From NCBI GenBank assembly GCA_047833645.1, contig CP181259.1, forward strand, positions 248,001-312,000: a stretch of 64,000 bases of DNA, written 5' to 3'. The notes beneath the pieces were generated by a model. That model saw only the letters and a program-made list of their open reading frames with translations. It searched no databases and had not been told where the DNA came from. The translations under genes and the position numbers were made by a program. Below, in pieces: positions 24,886 to 33,533 of this stretch (positions are counted from its first letter, which is position 1; each line of letters begins with the position of its first letter). This DNA comes from Pseudolactococcus sp041800635 (GTDB lineage: Bacteria; Bacillota; Bacilli; Lactobacillales; Streptococcaceae).

Positions 24886-25397
24886 TATCTCTTTTTCTCA
24901 TATTGTTTGACTGTGAAGGCATAGTCATTTTTTTCATCAGCAGGGTGGGTGACACTTGAGACTTCCTTAAACTTGTCCATGTCAAGCACTTTCGGAAAAT
25001 AAGTATCTCCGGCAAATGTACCCGCGATAATTGTCCGATAAAGTTGATCAAATGACGCCTTGAACGCCACAAACATTTCTGCGCCCCCCGTGACATATAA
25101 GTCTTTTGCTGTATCAGGGGCTTGTCCCTGATACCAGTCGAGGACTGCTTCAGGACTGTGAAAGACAAGGACAGCTTCATGGTCAACTTGATAAGTCTCA
25201 TCCCGTGTCATGACAATCGTCGTCCGACCTGGTAGCACCCGTTTGTGCATGCCTTCAAAGGTCTTACGTCCCATTAAAATGACCTGACCCATGGTCGTTT
25301 GTTTGAAATGTTGAAGTTCAGCTGGCAAAAACCATGGCAATACACCATTTGAGCCAATCAAACCTTGCGCATCTTCTGCCCAAATTCCTGCAATCAT
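24885..25397 (-). CDS. folA: Dihydrofolate reductase
   Basis: This 170-residue enzyme reduces dihydrofolate with NADPH and is the trimethoprim target. GIWAEDAQGLIGSNGVLPW, VILMGRKTFEG and DLYVTGGAEMF are the family motifs. It is the first gene of a cluster with the 56-residue membrane protein, clpX and engB. A TATAAT at 25431-25436 (complement) lies 34 bases upstream. Confidence 0.96.
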   Translation of the reverse strand: MIAGIWAEDAQGLIGSNGVLPWFLPAELQHFKQTTMGQVILMGRKTFEGMHKRVLPGRTTIVMTRDETYQVDHEAVLVFHSPEAVLDWYQGQAPDTAKDLYVTGGAEMFVAFKASFDQLYRTIIAGTFAGDTYFPKVLDMDKFKEVSSVTHPADEKNDYAFTVKQYEKKR

Positions 25398-25430
25398 ATC
25401 TCACCTCATCTTTTTCAACTCACTTCTACA

Positions 25431-25457
25431 ATTATACCGTAAAATGCCTTATTTTAC
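25431..25457 (-). promoter_or_regulatory. dfrA promoter with palindrome in the spacer region
   Basis: On the minus strand TATAAT (complement of 25431-25436) is preceded by the 19-bp palindrome GTAAAAT-AAGGC-ATTTTAC (25439-25457), which occupies the -35/spacer region. It may be an operator; the regulator is unknown. Confidence 0.5.
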
Positions 25458-25579
25458 CATCATGTAAGATAGGGACTTATGCTCCCCATCATAGCACCGT
25501 GCAGTGCAATGCCCCCTTTATCAAAGCCAACCGACATTTTTCGCAGCTTAAAACGCAAGGAACATGTTAAAATAAAGAT

Positions 25580-26518
25580 ATGAATTATATGACCCATACA
25601 ATCGAGCCCTGGATGCCCGTCGGTGCGACCAAACCCAAAGATGATATTGCGAAAATCGCAGTGCGTCAAGGCTGGCAGGAATTGGCGATAGACCGCGCGA
25701 TGCAAGACACCGATGCAACTAACCTCACAGTCGGCTTGACTGCATCCGATCTCGTTGTCCATCAGTTTCCTAGCTATCTGCCCCTAGCCTTTGAGGAAAA
25801 TTTCCAGCAAGCAGTTCAGGCAACCGGCACTAAATTCATCATTTTGATCCACGACTTCGAACCCCTACGCCTATCAGAGCGCCAAGATAGCGACCGCGAG
25901 TCCGCCCTTTTAGAGCGCGCTGACGGACTCGTCGTCCATACTGATGAAATGGCCAACGCCCTTTCGATTCCAGTCCCGACCTTCATTTTAGGCCTTTTCG
26001 ACTACCTCACCGACAGTCCAATCCCTGACAGAAAACTGACATCAGACCTCCTATTCGCAGGCACCCTGACAAAAGCGCCTTGGCTCAAAACTTTCCCCTT
26101 GCCCATTCAAGTTTTCGGTAATCTTCCCAGAAAATGGTCATCAGATGATGTATCACCTACCCTAAACCTGCAAGACGTTTTACCACAAGACACGGCACCC
26201 GCTAAACTGCCTGATGGTATCGGCATCGTCTGGGACAGTGACAGTTCCCAAACAACCCACTATCAAAGCTATCAGCAGCTCAATAGTCCCCATAAATTAA
26301 GTTTGTACCTGGCTGCAGAGCTGCCCGTGATCCTCCCAGCCAATTCACCCTTTGCTGATTTGATCACGCGTCATCAGTTAGGAACTAGCCTAGATGACCT
26401 CTCGCAACTCCCCCTCACATTTGACTACGATATTATCCAGGCCAAAAAAATCGGACTTGCTCTTCGAAATGGTGAGCAGACCAAAAAATTGCTCCAACAA
26501 TTGGAACAATTTTATTAG
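25580..26518 (+). CDS. Gtf3-like glycosyltransferase (GT-B fold)
   Basis: This is a 312-residue cytosolic protein. KDDIAKIAVRQGW near the N-terminus, FIILIHDFEPLR in the middle and SPHKLSLYLAAELPVILP followed by FADLI near the C-terminus match the Gtf3/beta-1,6-galactofuranosyltransferase group, which moves hexose from a nucleotide sugar to glycan or serine-rich protein acceptors. No secA2, gtf1/2 or polysaccharide cluster is next to it, so the acceptor is unknown. It stands alone between divergent dfrA and convergent pyk. Starts at 25580 and 25589 both lack a strong ribosome site. Confidence 0.75.
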   Translation: MNYMTHTIEPWMPVGATKPKDDIAKIAVRQGWQELAIDRAMQDTDATNLTVGLTASDLVVHQFPSYLPLAFEENFQQAVQATGTKFIILIHDFEPLRLSERQDSDRESALLERADGLVVHTDEMANALSIPVPTFILGLFDYLTDSPIPDRKLTSDLLFAGTLTKAPWLKTFPLPIQVFGNLPRKWSSDDVSPTLNLQDVLPQDTAPAKLPDGIGIVWDSDSSQTTHYQSYQQLNSPHKLSLYLAAELPVILPANSPFADLITRHQLGTSLDDLSQLPLTFDYDIIQAKKIGLALRNGEQTKKLLQQLEQFY

Positions 26519-26601
26519 ACAGTCAGTGAGGGTCAAATAAAAAAAGTCGCTACAATAAATCGTTTAAACAATTTTTCCACACGATTTGACAAAGGACCAT
26601 C

Positions 26602-26635
26602 AAAAAACTCGCCAACATAAGCGTTGGTGAGTTTT
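26602..26635 (-). terminator. Terminator of pfkA-pyk (bidirectional)
   Basis: AAAACTCGCCAAC and GTTGGTGAGTTTT form a 13-bp stem with one mismatch and a 6-nt loop, between the convergent Gtf3-like gene and pyk. Confidence 0.88.
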
Positions 26636-26648
26636 CATTTGATTTGGA

Positions 26649-28151
26649 TTATTTAACTGTACGGATACGCATTGTATTGGTACGGCCAGAACCAACTGGA
26701 ACACCCGCAACAATGATGATGTTGTCGCCAGATGTTACAAGACCTGATTCAATGGCTGCTTTTTCAGCAACTTCAAACATGTCATCAGTTGATGAAGGTT
26801 TTTCAGTCAAGGTTGGAATCACACCCCAGTTAATCATGAGTGATTTTTCAACTTTTTCGTCAAAAGTGACTGCCAAAATGTCAGCATCAGGACGGTATTT
26901 AGAGATCAAACGTGCAGTTGAACCAGACTCAGTCAAAGCAACAATCAATTTGATGTCCATTGAGTTTGTTGCATCTTTAACTGCTGACGCCACAACTTCT
27001 GTTACGCTAGAGCGGTCAAATTTGTTTGATGACAAACGGCCATATTCTTTCAAAAGTGCTTGCGCATTTTTGTCAACAGTTGCCATTGTGCGAACTGATT
27101 CTACTGGGTATTTACCGTTAGCAGATTCGCCTGAAAGCATTGTTGCATCAGTACCATCGATAACTGCGTTGAAAACGTCTGAGATTTCTGAACGTGTTGC
27201 ACGTGGTTTATCAGTCATGGTTTCAAGCATGTTAGTTGCTGTGATAACTGCTTTACCAGCAGCATTAACTTTTTGGATGATTTGTTTTTGGTAAACGGGT
27301 ACCATTTCAAATGGTACTTCAATCCCCATATCACCACGGGCAATCATGATACCTTCAGAAGCAGCAATGATTTCGTCGATGTTGTCGATACCTTGTTGGT
27401 TTTCGATTTTAGGGAAAAGTTGAACGTGTGTGTTACCAGTTTCTTCAAGGATGGCACGCACTTCGTTCACGTCTTTAGCAGAACGTACAAATGAAATGGC
27501 GATGAAGTTCAAACCTTGTTCCAAACCAAAACGGATGTCCGCGTTATCGCGTTCAGCAAGCGCTGGGAAAGGAATTTTAGTGTTCGGAATGTTCACGCCT
27601 TTTTGTTTCGCAATAACGCCATCATTTTGAACTTCAACTTCGAATTCGCGAGTTGCAGCATCTTTACCAGCAAGTGTTAAACCAAGTTTACCATCATCGA
27701 TAAGGATTGTTTGACCAATTTCAACGTTATCAAAAATGTCAAGACCACCGGCAACGTTCAAAGCAATCACATCTTGAGTTGATTTCAGGCCTTGTTTTGT
27801 TGCAACACGTAATTTGTCGCCTGTTTTGTATTCGAATTCTTTAGCATCACCTTCGAACAATTCAGTACGGATTTCAGGACCTTTTGTGTCAAGCAAGAAA
27901 CCAACTTTTTGGTTAGCGATTTCTTCAGCACGACGGACAACGTTCATACGTTCGCCTTGCTCTGCGTGGTCACCGTGAGAGAAATTAAAACGGAAAACAT
28001 TTGCGCCCTCTTTGATGAGTTCAGCAATTTTTTGTGCTGATGCTTCAACGTCGAGTTTTTCACCCCAGTAGCCATCGTCTCCGAATTTTTTACCACCACG
28101 AATTTCAACAGCTGGTCCAAGTGTTGCAACAATTTTTACGCGTTTGTTCAT
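26649..28151 (-). CDS. pyk: Pyruvate kinase
   Basis: This 500-residue glycolytic enzyme makes pyruvate and ATP from phosphoenolpyruvate. VKIVATLGPA, the segment FRFNFSHGDH, LFPKIENQQGIDNIDEII, ARGDMGIEVP and NMLETMTDKPRATRSEISDV are the catalytic and metal-binding regions. It lies downstream of pfkA, as in the lactococcal las operon, but no ldh follows. The 127-bp gap after pfkA contains two small hairpins and a ribosome site, so a separate or processed transcript is possible. Confidence 0.97.
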   Translation of the reverse strand: MNKRVKIVATLGPAVEIRGGKKFGDDGYWGEKLDVEASAQKIAELIKEGANVFRFNFSHGDHAEQGERMNVVRRAEEIANQKVGFLLDTKGPEIRTELFEGDAKEFEYKTGDKLRVATKQGLKSTQDVIALNVAGGLDIFDNVEIGQTILIDDGKLGLTLAGKDAATREFEVEVQNDGVIAKQKGVNIPNTKIPFPALAERDNADIRFGLEQGLNFIAISFVRSAKDVNEVRAILEETGNTHVQLFPKIENQQGIDNIDEIIAASEGIMIARGDMGIEVPFEMVPVYQKQIIQKVNAAGKAVITATNMLETMTDKPRATRSEISDVFNAVIDGTDATMLSGESANGKYPVESVRTMATVDKNAQALLKEYGRLSSNKFDRSSVTEVVASAVKDATNSMDIKLIVALTESGSTARLISKYRPDADILAVTFDEKVEKSLMINWGVIPTLTEKPSSTDDMFEVAEKAAIESGLVTSGDNIIIVAGVPVGSGRTNTMRIRTVK

Positions 28152-28201
28152 TTTAATAGAACTCCTTCTATAATTAAGTGGCTTTCACCAATATTGAAGA
28201 A

Positions 28202-28240
28202 CATCTCAAACGAGAGATGCTCTGATACTGCTTACGCAGT
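28202..28240 (-). other. Paired small hairpins between pfkA and pyk
   Basis: CATCTC-AAACGA-GAGATG (28202-28219) and ACTGC-TTAC-GCAGT (28227-28240) lie in the 127-bp leader of pyk. No T tract follows either one. They may shape processing or stability of the pfkA-pyk mRNA. Confidence 0.45.
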
Positions 28241-28278
28241 GAAGTTAACAAGTGAAGTAAAGAAAATTAATCTGATGC

Positions 28279-29286
28279 TTAAGACGAAATTTCTTTGTTA
28301 AGTTTATACAAATCAAGGTTAGCTTTATGAGGATTATTGACAACGATTTTACCATTGTCAAGACTAAACAAAGCGCCTTCTTCTGCTGTTCCCAAAATTG
28401 GACTTTCGACCAATTGTTCGTTATGAATACCGACAGCAAGACCACCACGGCCTTCTTTAAGCAATTCTACTGCACGAGCGCCCATCCATGATGCCAGCAC
28501 ACGGTCACGAGCAGTTGGCGTCCCACCACGTTGGATATGACCCAAAGTGCTAACACGAAGATCGCTATCATCACCAGCAGCTTTGATTTTCTCTGCCAAT
28601 TCTGCGCCAGTCATCACACCTTCTGCAAGGACGATGATGTTGTGATTTTTACCATTTTTGTAGCCATTTTTGATAGAAGCGACTAATTCGTTCACTTCAA
28701 AATCATGTTCAGGAATGATAATTTCATCAGCACCAGCACCAATACCAGCCCAAAGTGCGATATCACCCGCGTGACGACCCATCACTTCAACGATAAACGT
28801 GCGTTTATGTGAAGAAGAGGTATCACGGATTTTATCAATCGCTTCAAGTGCCGTTGTCACAGCAGTATCAAACCCAATGGTATAGTCAGTACCGACGATA
28901 TCGTTATCAATCGTTCCTGGTAAACCAATCGCTGGGAAGCCATGCTCTGTTAAGCGCATTGCACCATGGTATGACCCATCACCACCGATCACAACAACAC
29001 CTTCGATACCATGTTTTTTAAGCTGTTCAATACCAGCAAGCTGACCTTCAAGCTCAGCAAATTCAGGAAAACGTGCAGAGTACAAGAATGTGCCACCCTG
29101 TGAAATTTTTCCGCCAACTCCTCTACTTGCCAAAGGGAATATGTCGCCAGCAACCATACCAGCATAACCATAGTTAATACCGAATACTTCCATACCTTCG
29201 TAAATGGCTTTACGAACAACGGCACGAATAGCGGCATTCATACCAGGGGCGTCGCCACCACTGGTTAAAACGGCAATACGTTTCAT
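28279..29286 (-). CDS. pfkA: 6-phosphofructokinase
   Basis: This 335-residue ATP-dependent enzyme is the main control step of glycolysis. VLTSGGDAPGMNAAIRAVVR, GGDGSYHGAMRL and GTIDNDIVGTDYTIGFDTA carry ATP and fructose-6-phosphate binding, including the catalytic Asp. ATP-PFK of about 320-340 residues is normal. A strong promoter and upstream cre precede it. Confidence 0.97.
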   Translation of the reverse strand: MKRIAVLTSGGDAPGMNAAIRAVVRKAIYEGMEVFGINYGYAGMVAGDIFPLASRGVGGKISQGGTFLYSARFPEFAELEGQLAGIEQLKKHGIEGVVVIGGDGSYHGAMRLTEHGFPAIGLPGTIDNDIVGTDYTIGFDTAVTTALEAIDKIRDTSSSHKRTFIVEVMGRHAGDIALWAGIGAGADEIIIPEHDFEVNELVASIKNGYKNGKNHNIIVLAEGVMTGAELAEKIKAAGDDSDLRVSTLGHIQRGGTPTARDRVLASWMGARAVELLKEGRGGLAVGIHNEQLVESPILGTAEEGALFSLDNGKIVVNNPHKANLDLYKLNKEISS

Positions 29287-29321
29287 TTGAATACTAATCC
29301 TCCAAAGTTTTTATCTTAATC

Positions 29322-29377
29322 ATTATACCACGTTTAATCTTAATTTGTCAGTGGTAAATCAAAGAAAACGTTTTCAT
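29322..29377 (-). promoter_or_regulatory. pfkA promoter with upstream cre (CcpA) site
   Basis: On the minus strand CTGACA (complement of 29346-29351) and TATAAT (complement of 29322-29327) are 18 bp apart. ATGAAAACGTTTTCT (complement of 29363-29377) is a full cre match centred about 55 bp upstream of the expected start site. That position fits CcpA activation, as known for the L. lactis las operon. Confidence 0.78.
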
Positions 29378-29390
29378 TTTCTGATAACTA

Positions 29391-29412
29391 AAAAAAGCGC
29401 TCTCACGCTTTT
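29391..29412 (-). terminator. Terminator of nagA
   Basis: AAAAGCG and CGCTTTT pair around a 6-nt loop, followed on the minus strand by T7. Confidence 0.75.
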
Positions 29413-29466
29413 CCTAGTTCTTCATCGTAGCCGTCAATCACTCACAGCTCGTGACTAGATTGAGAC

Positions 29467-30624
29467 TTAAGCAGAATAGACCTTTTGACCATTTAAATAA
29501 GTCGCTGACAACTCAAGGTTTTCTTGAAGTACGATAAAGTCAGCTGCAAAGCCTGGTTTAATCCGGCCGCACTTGTCATCGATGCCAACAGACTTGGCTG
29601 GAATGAGGGTGGCCATCATCACCGCTTCTTCAGGTGAAGCAATGCCCCATTCAACAACGTTTTTAAGGCCGTCTTTGAGTTTCAAGATAGACCCTGCTAA
29701 ATTACCACCCTCTTTTAGACGGGCTGTCCCATTTTCAACAATAACCGGATATTCCCCTAACATATAGTCGCCATTAGGTTCCCCGCCGGCACGCATACAG
29801 TCCGTAATCAAGGCAACGTGATCGTGGCCTTTTTGTTTCATCAAAATGTCACAAGCCTTTGGATGGACATGGTGACCATCACAGATTAACTCCGCATAGG
29901 TATGCGGAATTTCATAGATTGCGCCAACCATTCCGAGCTCACGGTGCGTCAAACCACGCATGCCGTTATAGGCGTGAACCCAGATGCTTGCACCAGCTTC
30001 TGCACCACGGACTGCTTGCTCATAAGTCGCGTCAGAATGGCCTAGGGCAACTTTAGTACCCGTTGCTGTTACGTTAGAGATGAAATCTTCGACGCCCTCA
30101 CGTTCAGGGGCAACAGCGATTTTTAGCAACATCCCTTTAGCCGCAGCTTGCCAGCCTTGGAATTCTTCAAAACTTGGGTTGCGCATATAGTCTGCGTTTT
30201 GTGCGCCTTTATATTTTTCAGTAAAGTAAGGCCCCTCAAAGAAAATCCCTTGAATTTTAGCACCTGATGCTTCGGTGTAATGGCCACCAATCGTCTCACA
30301 GATATCACGCAATTGTTCGTAACTAGCCGTCAAAGCGGTTGGTAAAAATGAGGTCACACCCGTCGACAAGAGGGCATCACTCATGGTGTGGACAATCCCA
30401 TCTTTATCGTTATCCATGACATCAGCACCCGCATACCCATGCACGTGTGTATCGACGAGTCCTGGTGCGATGAATTGACCGCTATAATCCAAAATCTCAG
30501 CCTGCTCCGGCACTTGCATGCTATGCTTGCCAAATTTCCCATCTGCAGTTACTTCTAAATAGCCACCCACTTTAACCTCATAAGGATAGAAAAACTTGTC
30601 CGCTTTGATATAGTAACTTGTCAT
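29467..30624 (-). CDS. nagA: N-acetylglucosamine-6-phosphate deacetylase
   Basis: This 385-residue amidohydrolase removes acetate from GlcNAc-6-phosphate, feeding amino sugars from cell-wall turnover to glycolysis. The metal motif FIAPGLVDTHVHGYAG, FEGPYFTEKYKGAQN (conserved Glu), LGHSDATY, CDGHHVHP and LITDCMRAGG (catalytic Asp) are all present. It is monocistronic with its own promoter; nagB is not adjacent. Confidence 0.96.
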   Translation of the reverse strand: MTSYYIKADKFFYPYEVKVGGYLEVTADGKFGKHSMQVPEQAEILDYSGQFIAPGLVDTHVHGYAGADVMDNDKDGIVHTMSDALLSTGVTSFLPTALTASYEQLRDICETIGGHYTEASGAKIQGIFFEGPYFTEKYKGAQNADYMRNPSFEEFQGWQAAAKGMLLKIAVAPEREGVEDFISNVTATGTKVALGHSDATYEQAVRGAEAGASIWVHAYNGMRGLTHRELGMVGAIYEIPHTYAELICDGHHVHPKACDILMKQKGHDHVALITDCMRAGGEPNGDYMLGEYPVIVENGTARLKEGGNLAGSILKLKDGLKNVVEWGIASPEEAVMMATLIPAKSVGIDDKCGRIKPGFAADFIVLQENLELSATYLNGQKVYSA

Positions 30625-30666
30625 TGACTTTACCTCATTTATTCTTTCTTTAGACGCTTTCTTATT

Positions 30667-30695
30667 ATTTTACACCTTTATTGCATCTTTGTCAA
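30667..30695 (-). promoter_or_regulatory. nagA promoter
   Basis: On the minus strand TTGACA (complement of 30690-30695), a 17-bp spacer and TAAAAT (complement of 30667-30672) lie about 45 bp before the start codon. Confidence 0.75.
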
Positions 30696-30722
30696 AAATG
30701 GTATAGTCCAATTTTAAAATGT

Positions 30723-30753
30723 AAAAAAAGCGAGACAGTTTTTACTCGCTTTT
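30723..30753 (-). terminator. Terminator overlapping the telA stop
   Basis: AAAAGCGAG and CTCGCTTTT form a 9-bp stem followed on the minus strand by T7. Its 5' arm includes the last codons of telA. Confidence 0.82.
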
Positions 30754-31890
30754 CTCTTTATTGGACAGTTCCAATAATTTTGATTTAATTTCTGCTTCGA
30801 GTTGGGCCAATTCAACTTCCCCTTGACGGCGTTTGATCGCACCTTCACGTTGAATATTCATCGTTTCTTGAATCGTTTCAATCAAATTAGCCTGAGTTGT
30901 TTTGAGCGTCTCGATATCAACCACACCCCGTTCATTTTCACGCGCCGCTTCAATAGACGATTGTTTCAACATCTCAGAGTTCTTGGTTAACAAGTCATTG
31001 GTCGTACTTGAGACAATCCGTTGACTGGTTAAGGCATCTTTTTGTTTCAAGAGTGTCAGGGCAATGGCAACCTGATTTTTCCATAAAGGAATGGCTGTGT
31101 TAATTGAGGTTTGAATCTTTTCAGCCAATTCTTGGTTGGTATTTTGAATCATCCGAATTTGTGGCGCCTGTTGAATGGTAATTTGACGCGCTAACTTCAG
31201 ATCATACTGACGTTTATCCAAGCGATTTTTATAGCTTTCCAAATCCGAAATCTTTTGAACCGCAATGGCGTTATCGGGTGTATTTTCAGCTTCAATTCTC
31301 GCTTGAGGGATAATGGTTTGATCTAGTTCCTTAATTTTTAGTTCTGCACCCGCAATATAAACATTAAGCGCATGGAAATAATCCAAATTTTCAGCGTAAA
31401 GTGTCTCCAACGTTTTATTGTCTTCCAATAAACCTTTGTACTCATGCGTCAACTTAATCGAAATTTTATCGATCCCAGCACCCAATTTTTGATATTTTTG
31501 CGTGATTTCAAAAATTGATTTTTTGACCTTGCCAAATATTTTTTTGAAAAAGCCTGGGTCTTCTGCCACTAGATCGTTAGGGTTTGAATCTTGAAGTTGG
31601 TACATTAAGTCAGTTAGAGCAGTTCCCACTTCGCCTAAATCTTTAGCTTGAACTTTATTTAAAACAGACTGTGAAAAATCACCAATCTTTTTCTGGGCAA
31701 GCGAGCCATATTCAATCACGGATTGGGAATTGTTTTCATCCAGGGACTTCGATAACTCTTTTGCTTTTCCTAATTCTTCTTCTGACAAGGTCGCAACAGC
31801 ATTTCCAGTCGTCGCGCTCTGTGTCAGGGGATTTTCTACGATGGTGGCTTGGTCAGCAGTCATTAAATCATCCAAAATATCATTAGCCAT
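30742..31890 (-). CDS. telA: Toxic anion resistance protein, TelA family
   Basis: This 382-residue, largely helical cytosolic protein of the TelA family (PF05816) has long heptad stretches, for example DPGFFKKIFGKVKKS and LAEKIQTSINTAIPLWKNQVAIAL, a family signature. TelA was named for tellurite resistance and in Firmicutes is linked to cell-envelope and antibiotic stress; the mechanism is unknown. It overlaps xpaC by 8 bp, the usual pairing. Confidence 0.92.
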   Translation of the reverse strand: MANDILDDLMTADQATIVENPLTQSATTGNAVATLSEEELGKAKELSKSLDENNSQSVIEYGSLAQKKIGDFSQSVLNKVQAKDLGEVGTALTDLMYQLQDSNPNDLVAEDPGFFKKIFGKVKKSIFEITQKYQKLGAGIDKISIKLTHEYKGLLEDNKTLETLYAENLDYFHALNVYIAGAELKIKELDQTIIPQARIEAENTPDNAIAVQKISDLESYKNRLDKRQYDLKLARQITIQQAPQIRMIQNTNQELAEKIQTSINTAIPLWKNQVAIALTLLKQKDALTSQRIVSSTTNDLLTKNSEMLKQSSIEAARENERGVVDIETLKTTQANLIETIQETMNIQREGAIKRRQGEVELAQLEAEIKSKLLELSNKEKSE

Positions 31891-32395
31891 TTTCTACCTC
31901 ATCTTTTATCTTTTCAATATCGTCTGACAGTTCTAGTTCATACGTTTTCGCAATTTTTTCAGACAGCTTGCGAATCACTTTTTGACTCTCTATTTTTAAA
32001 TCCTGATCGAATTTATCAACACTTTTAATATTGTCATAGGTCTCCGTTAAGTCAACCATAGTTGGCAACTGTTTATAGAGAAAATCATGATTGGTCAAGG
32101 CCATTTTCGGCTGCTTCACAATCAGTTGAAAGAGTTTTTTAGCGCTCTTGAGACCGCCCGTGACATTTTCAATGATTTGTAACTCAGAATCACGCTTAAC
32201 AGCGGTTTCCCAAATTTTGATTTGACCTTTAGCATCCTGCATGGTCTCACGAAAAATGGTGATGTCTTGATCCGACAACCCTTTTTCATGATAGGTTTCA
32301 ATTAAATTTGGATTTTTTTTACTTTTTTTATAATCATGTATTAACCACAAAACGAGCACCACCACTATTATTATCAATATTGTTATGTATTTCAT
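31883..32395 (-). CDS. xpaC: XpaC-like protein (5-bromo-4-chloroindolyl phosphate hydrolysis family)
   Basis: This is a 170-residue protein with one N-terminal transmembrane helix (residues 3-20, ITILIIIVVVLVLWLI) and then a helical cytoplasmic domain (DITIFRETMQDAKGQIKIWE, IENVTGGLKSAKKLF). It matches the short XpaC (PF10112) proteins that accompany TelA. The family name comes from a B. subtilis plate phenotype and does not prove phosphatase activity. It is the first gene of xpaC-telA. Confidence 0.85.
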   Translation of the reverse strand: MKYITILIIIVVVLVLWLIHDYKKSKKNPNLIETYHEKGLSDQDITIFRETMQDAKGQIKIWETAVKRDSELQIIENVTGGLKSAKKLFQLIVKQPKMALTNHDFLYKQLPTMVDLTETYDNIKSVDKFDQDLKIESQKVIRKLSEKIAKTYELELSDDIEKIKDEVENG

Positions 32396-32494
32396 AACTC
32401 TATTTTAGCATATTTTCTCCTGCAATTCTCAGTCTAGAGTATGATTTTTGTATGGGAATGTGCTAAAATGAAATGGAATACAATTGGAGGTATT

Positions 32495-33532
32495 ATGACT
32501 CAAAAGAAAATTGCCGTCTTAGGCCCTGGTTCATGGGGAACTGCACTCTCACAAGTTCTCAACGACAATGGTCATGAAGTTCGGATTTGGGGAAATGTTC
32601 CTGAACAAATTACTGAAATCAATGAAAAACACACCAACACCCGCTATTTTAGCGAGGTTGTCCTAGACGATAAAATCACTGGTTACGATAACTTATCTGC
32701 TGCCCTTGCAGATGTCGATGCGATTCTGTTCGTGGTCCCAACCAAAGTCACACGGCTCGTGGCCAAACAAGTCGCTGACGTTTTGGATCACAAAGTCGTG
32801 GTTATGCATGCTTCTAAAGGTTTAGAGCAGGGCACACATGAACGCATTTCGACGATCTTGGAAGAAGAAATCCCCGCTGACTTGCGTTCTGAAGTTGTCG
32901 TCGTTTCTGGCCCTTCTCACGCAGAAGAAACCATTGTCCGTGACTTAACCTTGATCACGGCGGCTTCTAAGAACCTTGAAGATGCCAAATATGTTCAAGA
33001 ACTTTTTAGCAACGACTATTTCAGACTCTATACGAATGATGATGTCATCGGTGTGGAAACAGCGGCGGCTTTGAAAAATGTCATCGCTGTCGGCGCAGGC
33101 GCCTTACACGGTCTCGGTTTTGGAGACAATGCCAAAGCAGCAATTATTACCCGTGGCCTTGCCGAAATTACCCGTCTCGGTGTGGCCATGGGTGCTAATC
33201 CCATGACCTACATCGGTTTATCAGGTGTTGGTGATTTGATTGTCACAGGCACGTCGATTCACTCACGCAACTGGCGTGCGGGTGATGCCTTAGGCCGTGG
33301 CGAAAAACTCGCAGATATCGAAGCCAACATGGGCATGGTCATCGAGGGTGTGTCAACCACAAAAGTGGCCCATGAGTTAGCTGAGATGTTGTCTGTCGAC
33401 ATGCCAATCGTTGACACCATTTATAATGTGATTTATCAAGATGCGGATATTCGGGAAAGTATCATCAAATTGATGCGCCGTGAAGGTCGTCCCGAGAATG
33501 AATATATTATAGAGATTAAAGGATTGAATTAA
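32495..33532 (+). CDS. gpsA: NAD(P)+-dependent glycerol-3-phosphate dehydrogenase
   Basis: This 345-residue enzyme makes sn-glycerol-3-phosphate for phospholipid and teichoic acid synthesis. The start ATG 32495 follows GGAGG (32486-32490), so the upstream in-frame ATGs are rejected. VLGPGSWGTALSQVL is the dinucleotide fold. AAALKNVIAVGAGALHGLGFGDNAKAAI contains the catalytic Lys, and GLSGVGDLIVTG follows. galU begins one base after the stop, so they form an operon. Confidence 0.96.
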   Translation: MTQKKIAVLGPGSWGTALSQVLNDNGHEVRIWGNVPEQITEINEKHTNTRYFSEVVLDDKITGYDNLSAALADVDAILFVVPTKVTRLVAKQVADVLDHKVVVMHASKGLEQGTHERISTILEEEIPADLRSEVVVVSGPSHAEETIVRDLTLITAASKNLEDAKYVQELFSNDYFRLYTNDDVIGVETAAALKNVIAVGAGALHGLGFGDNAKAAIITRGLAEITRLGVAMGANPMTYIGLSGVGDLIVTGTSIHSRNWRAGDALGRGEKLADIEANMGMVIEGVSTTKVAHELAEMLSVDMPIVDTIYNVIYQDADIRESIIKLMRREGRPENEYIIEIKGLN

Positions 33533-33533
33533 G

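Noticed and set aside
25460..25762. 100-codon minus-strand frame before and over the Gtf3-like gene
   Set aside because: Antisense to a recognised gene and without initiation signals.
26644..27294. 216-codon frame antisense to pyk
   Set aside because: Mirror of a highly biased coding sequence; pyk is certain.
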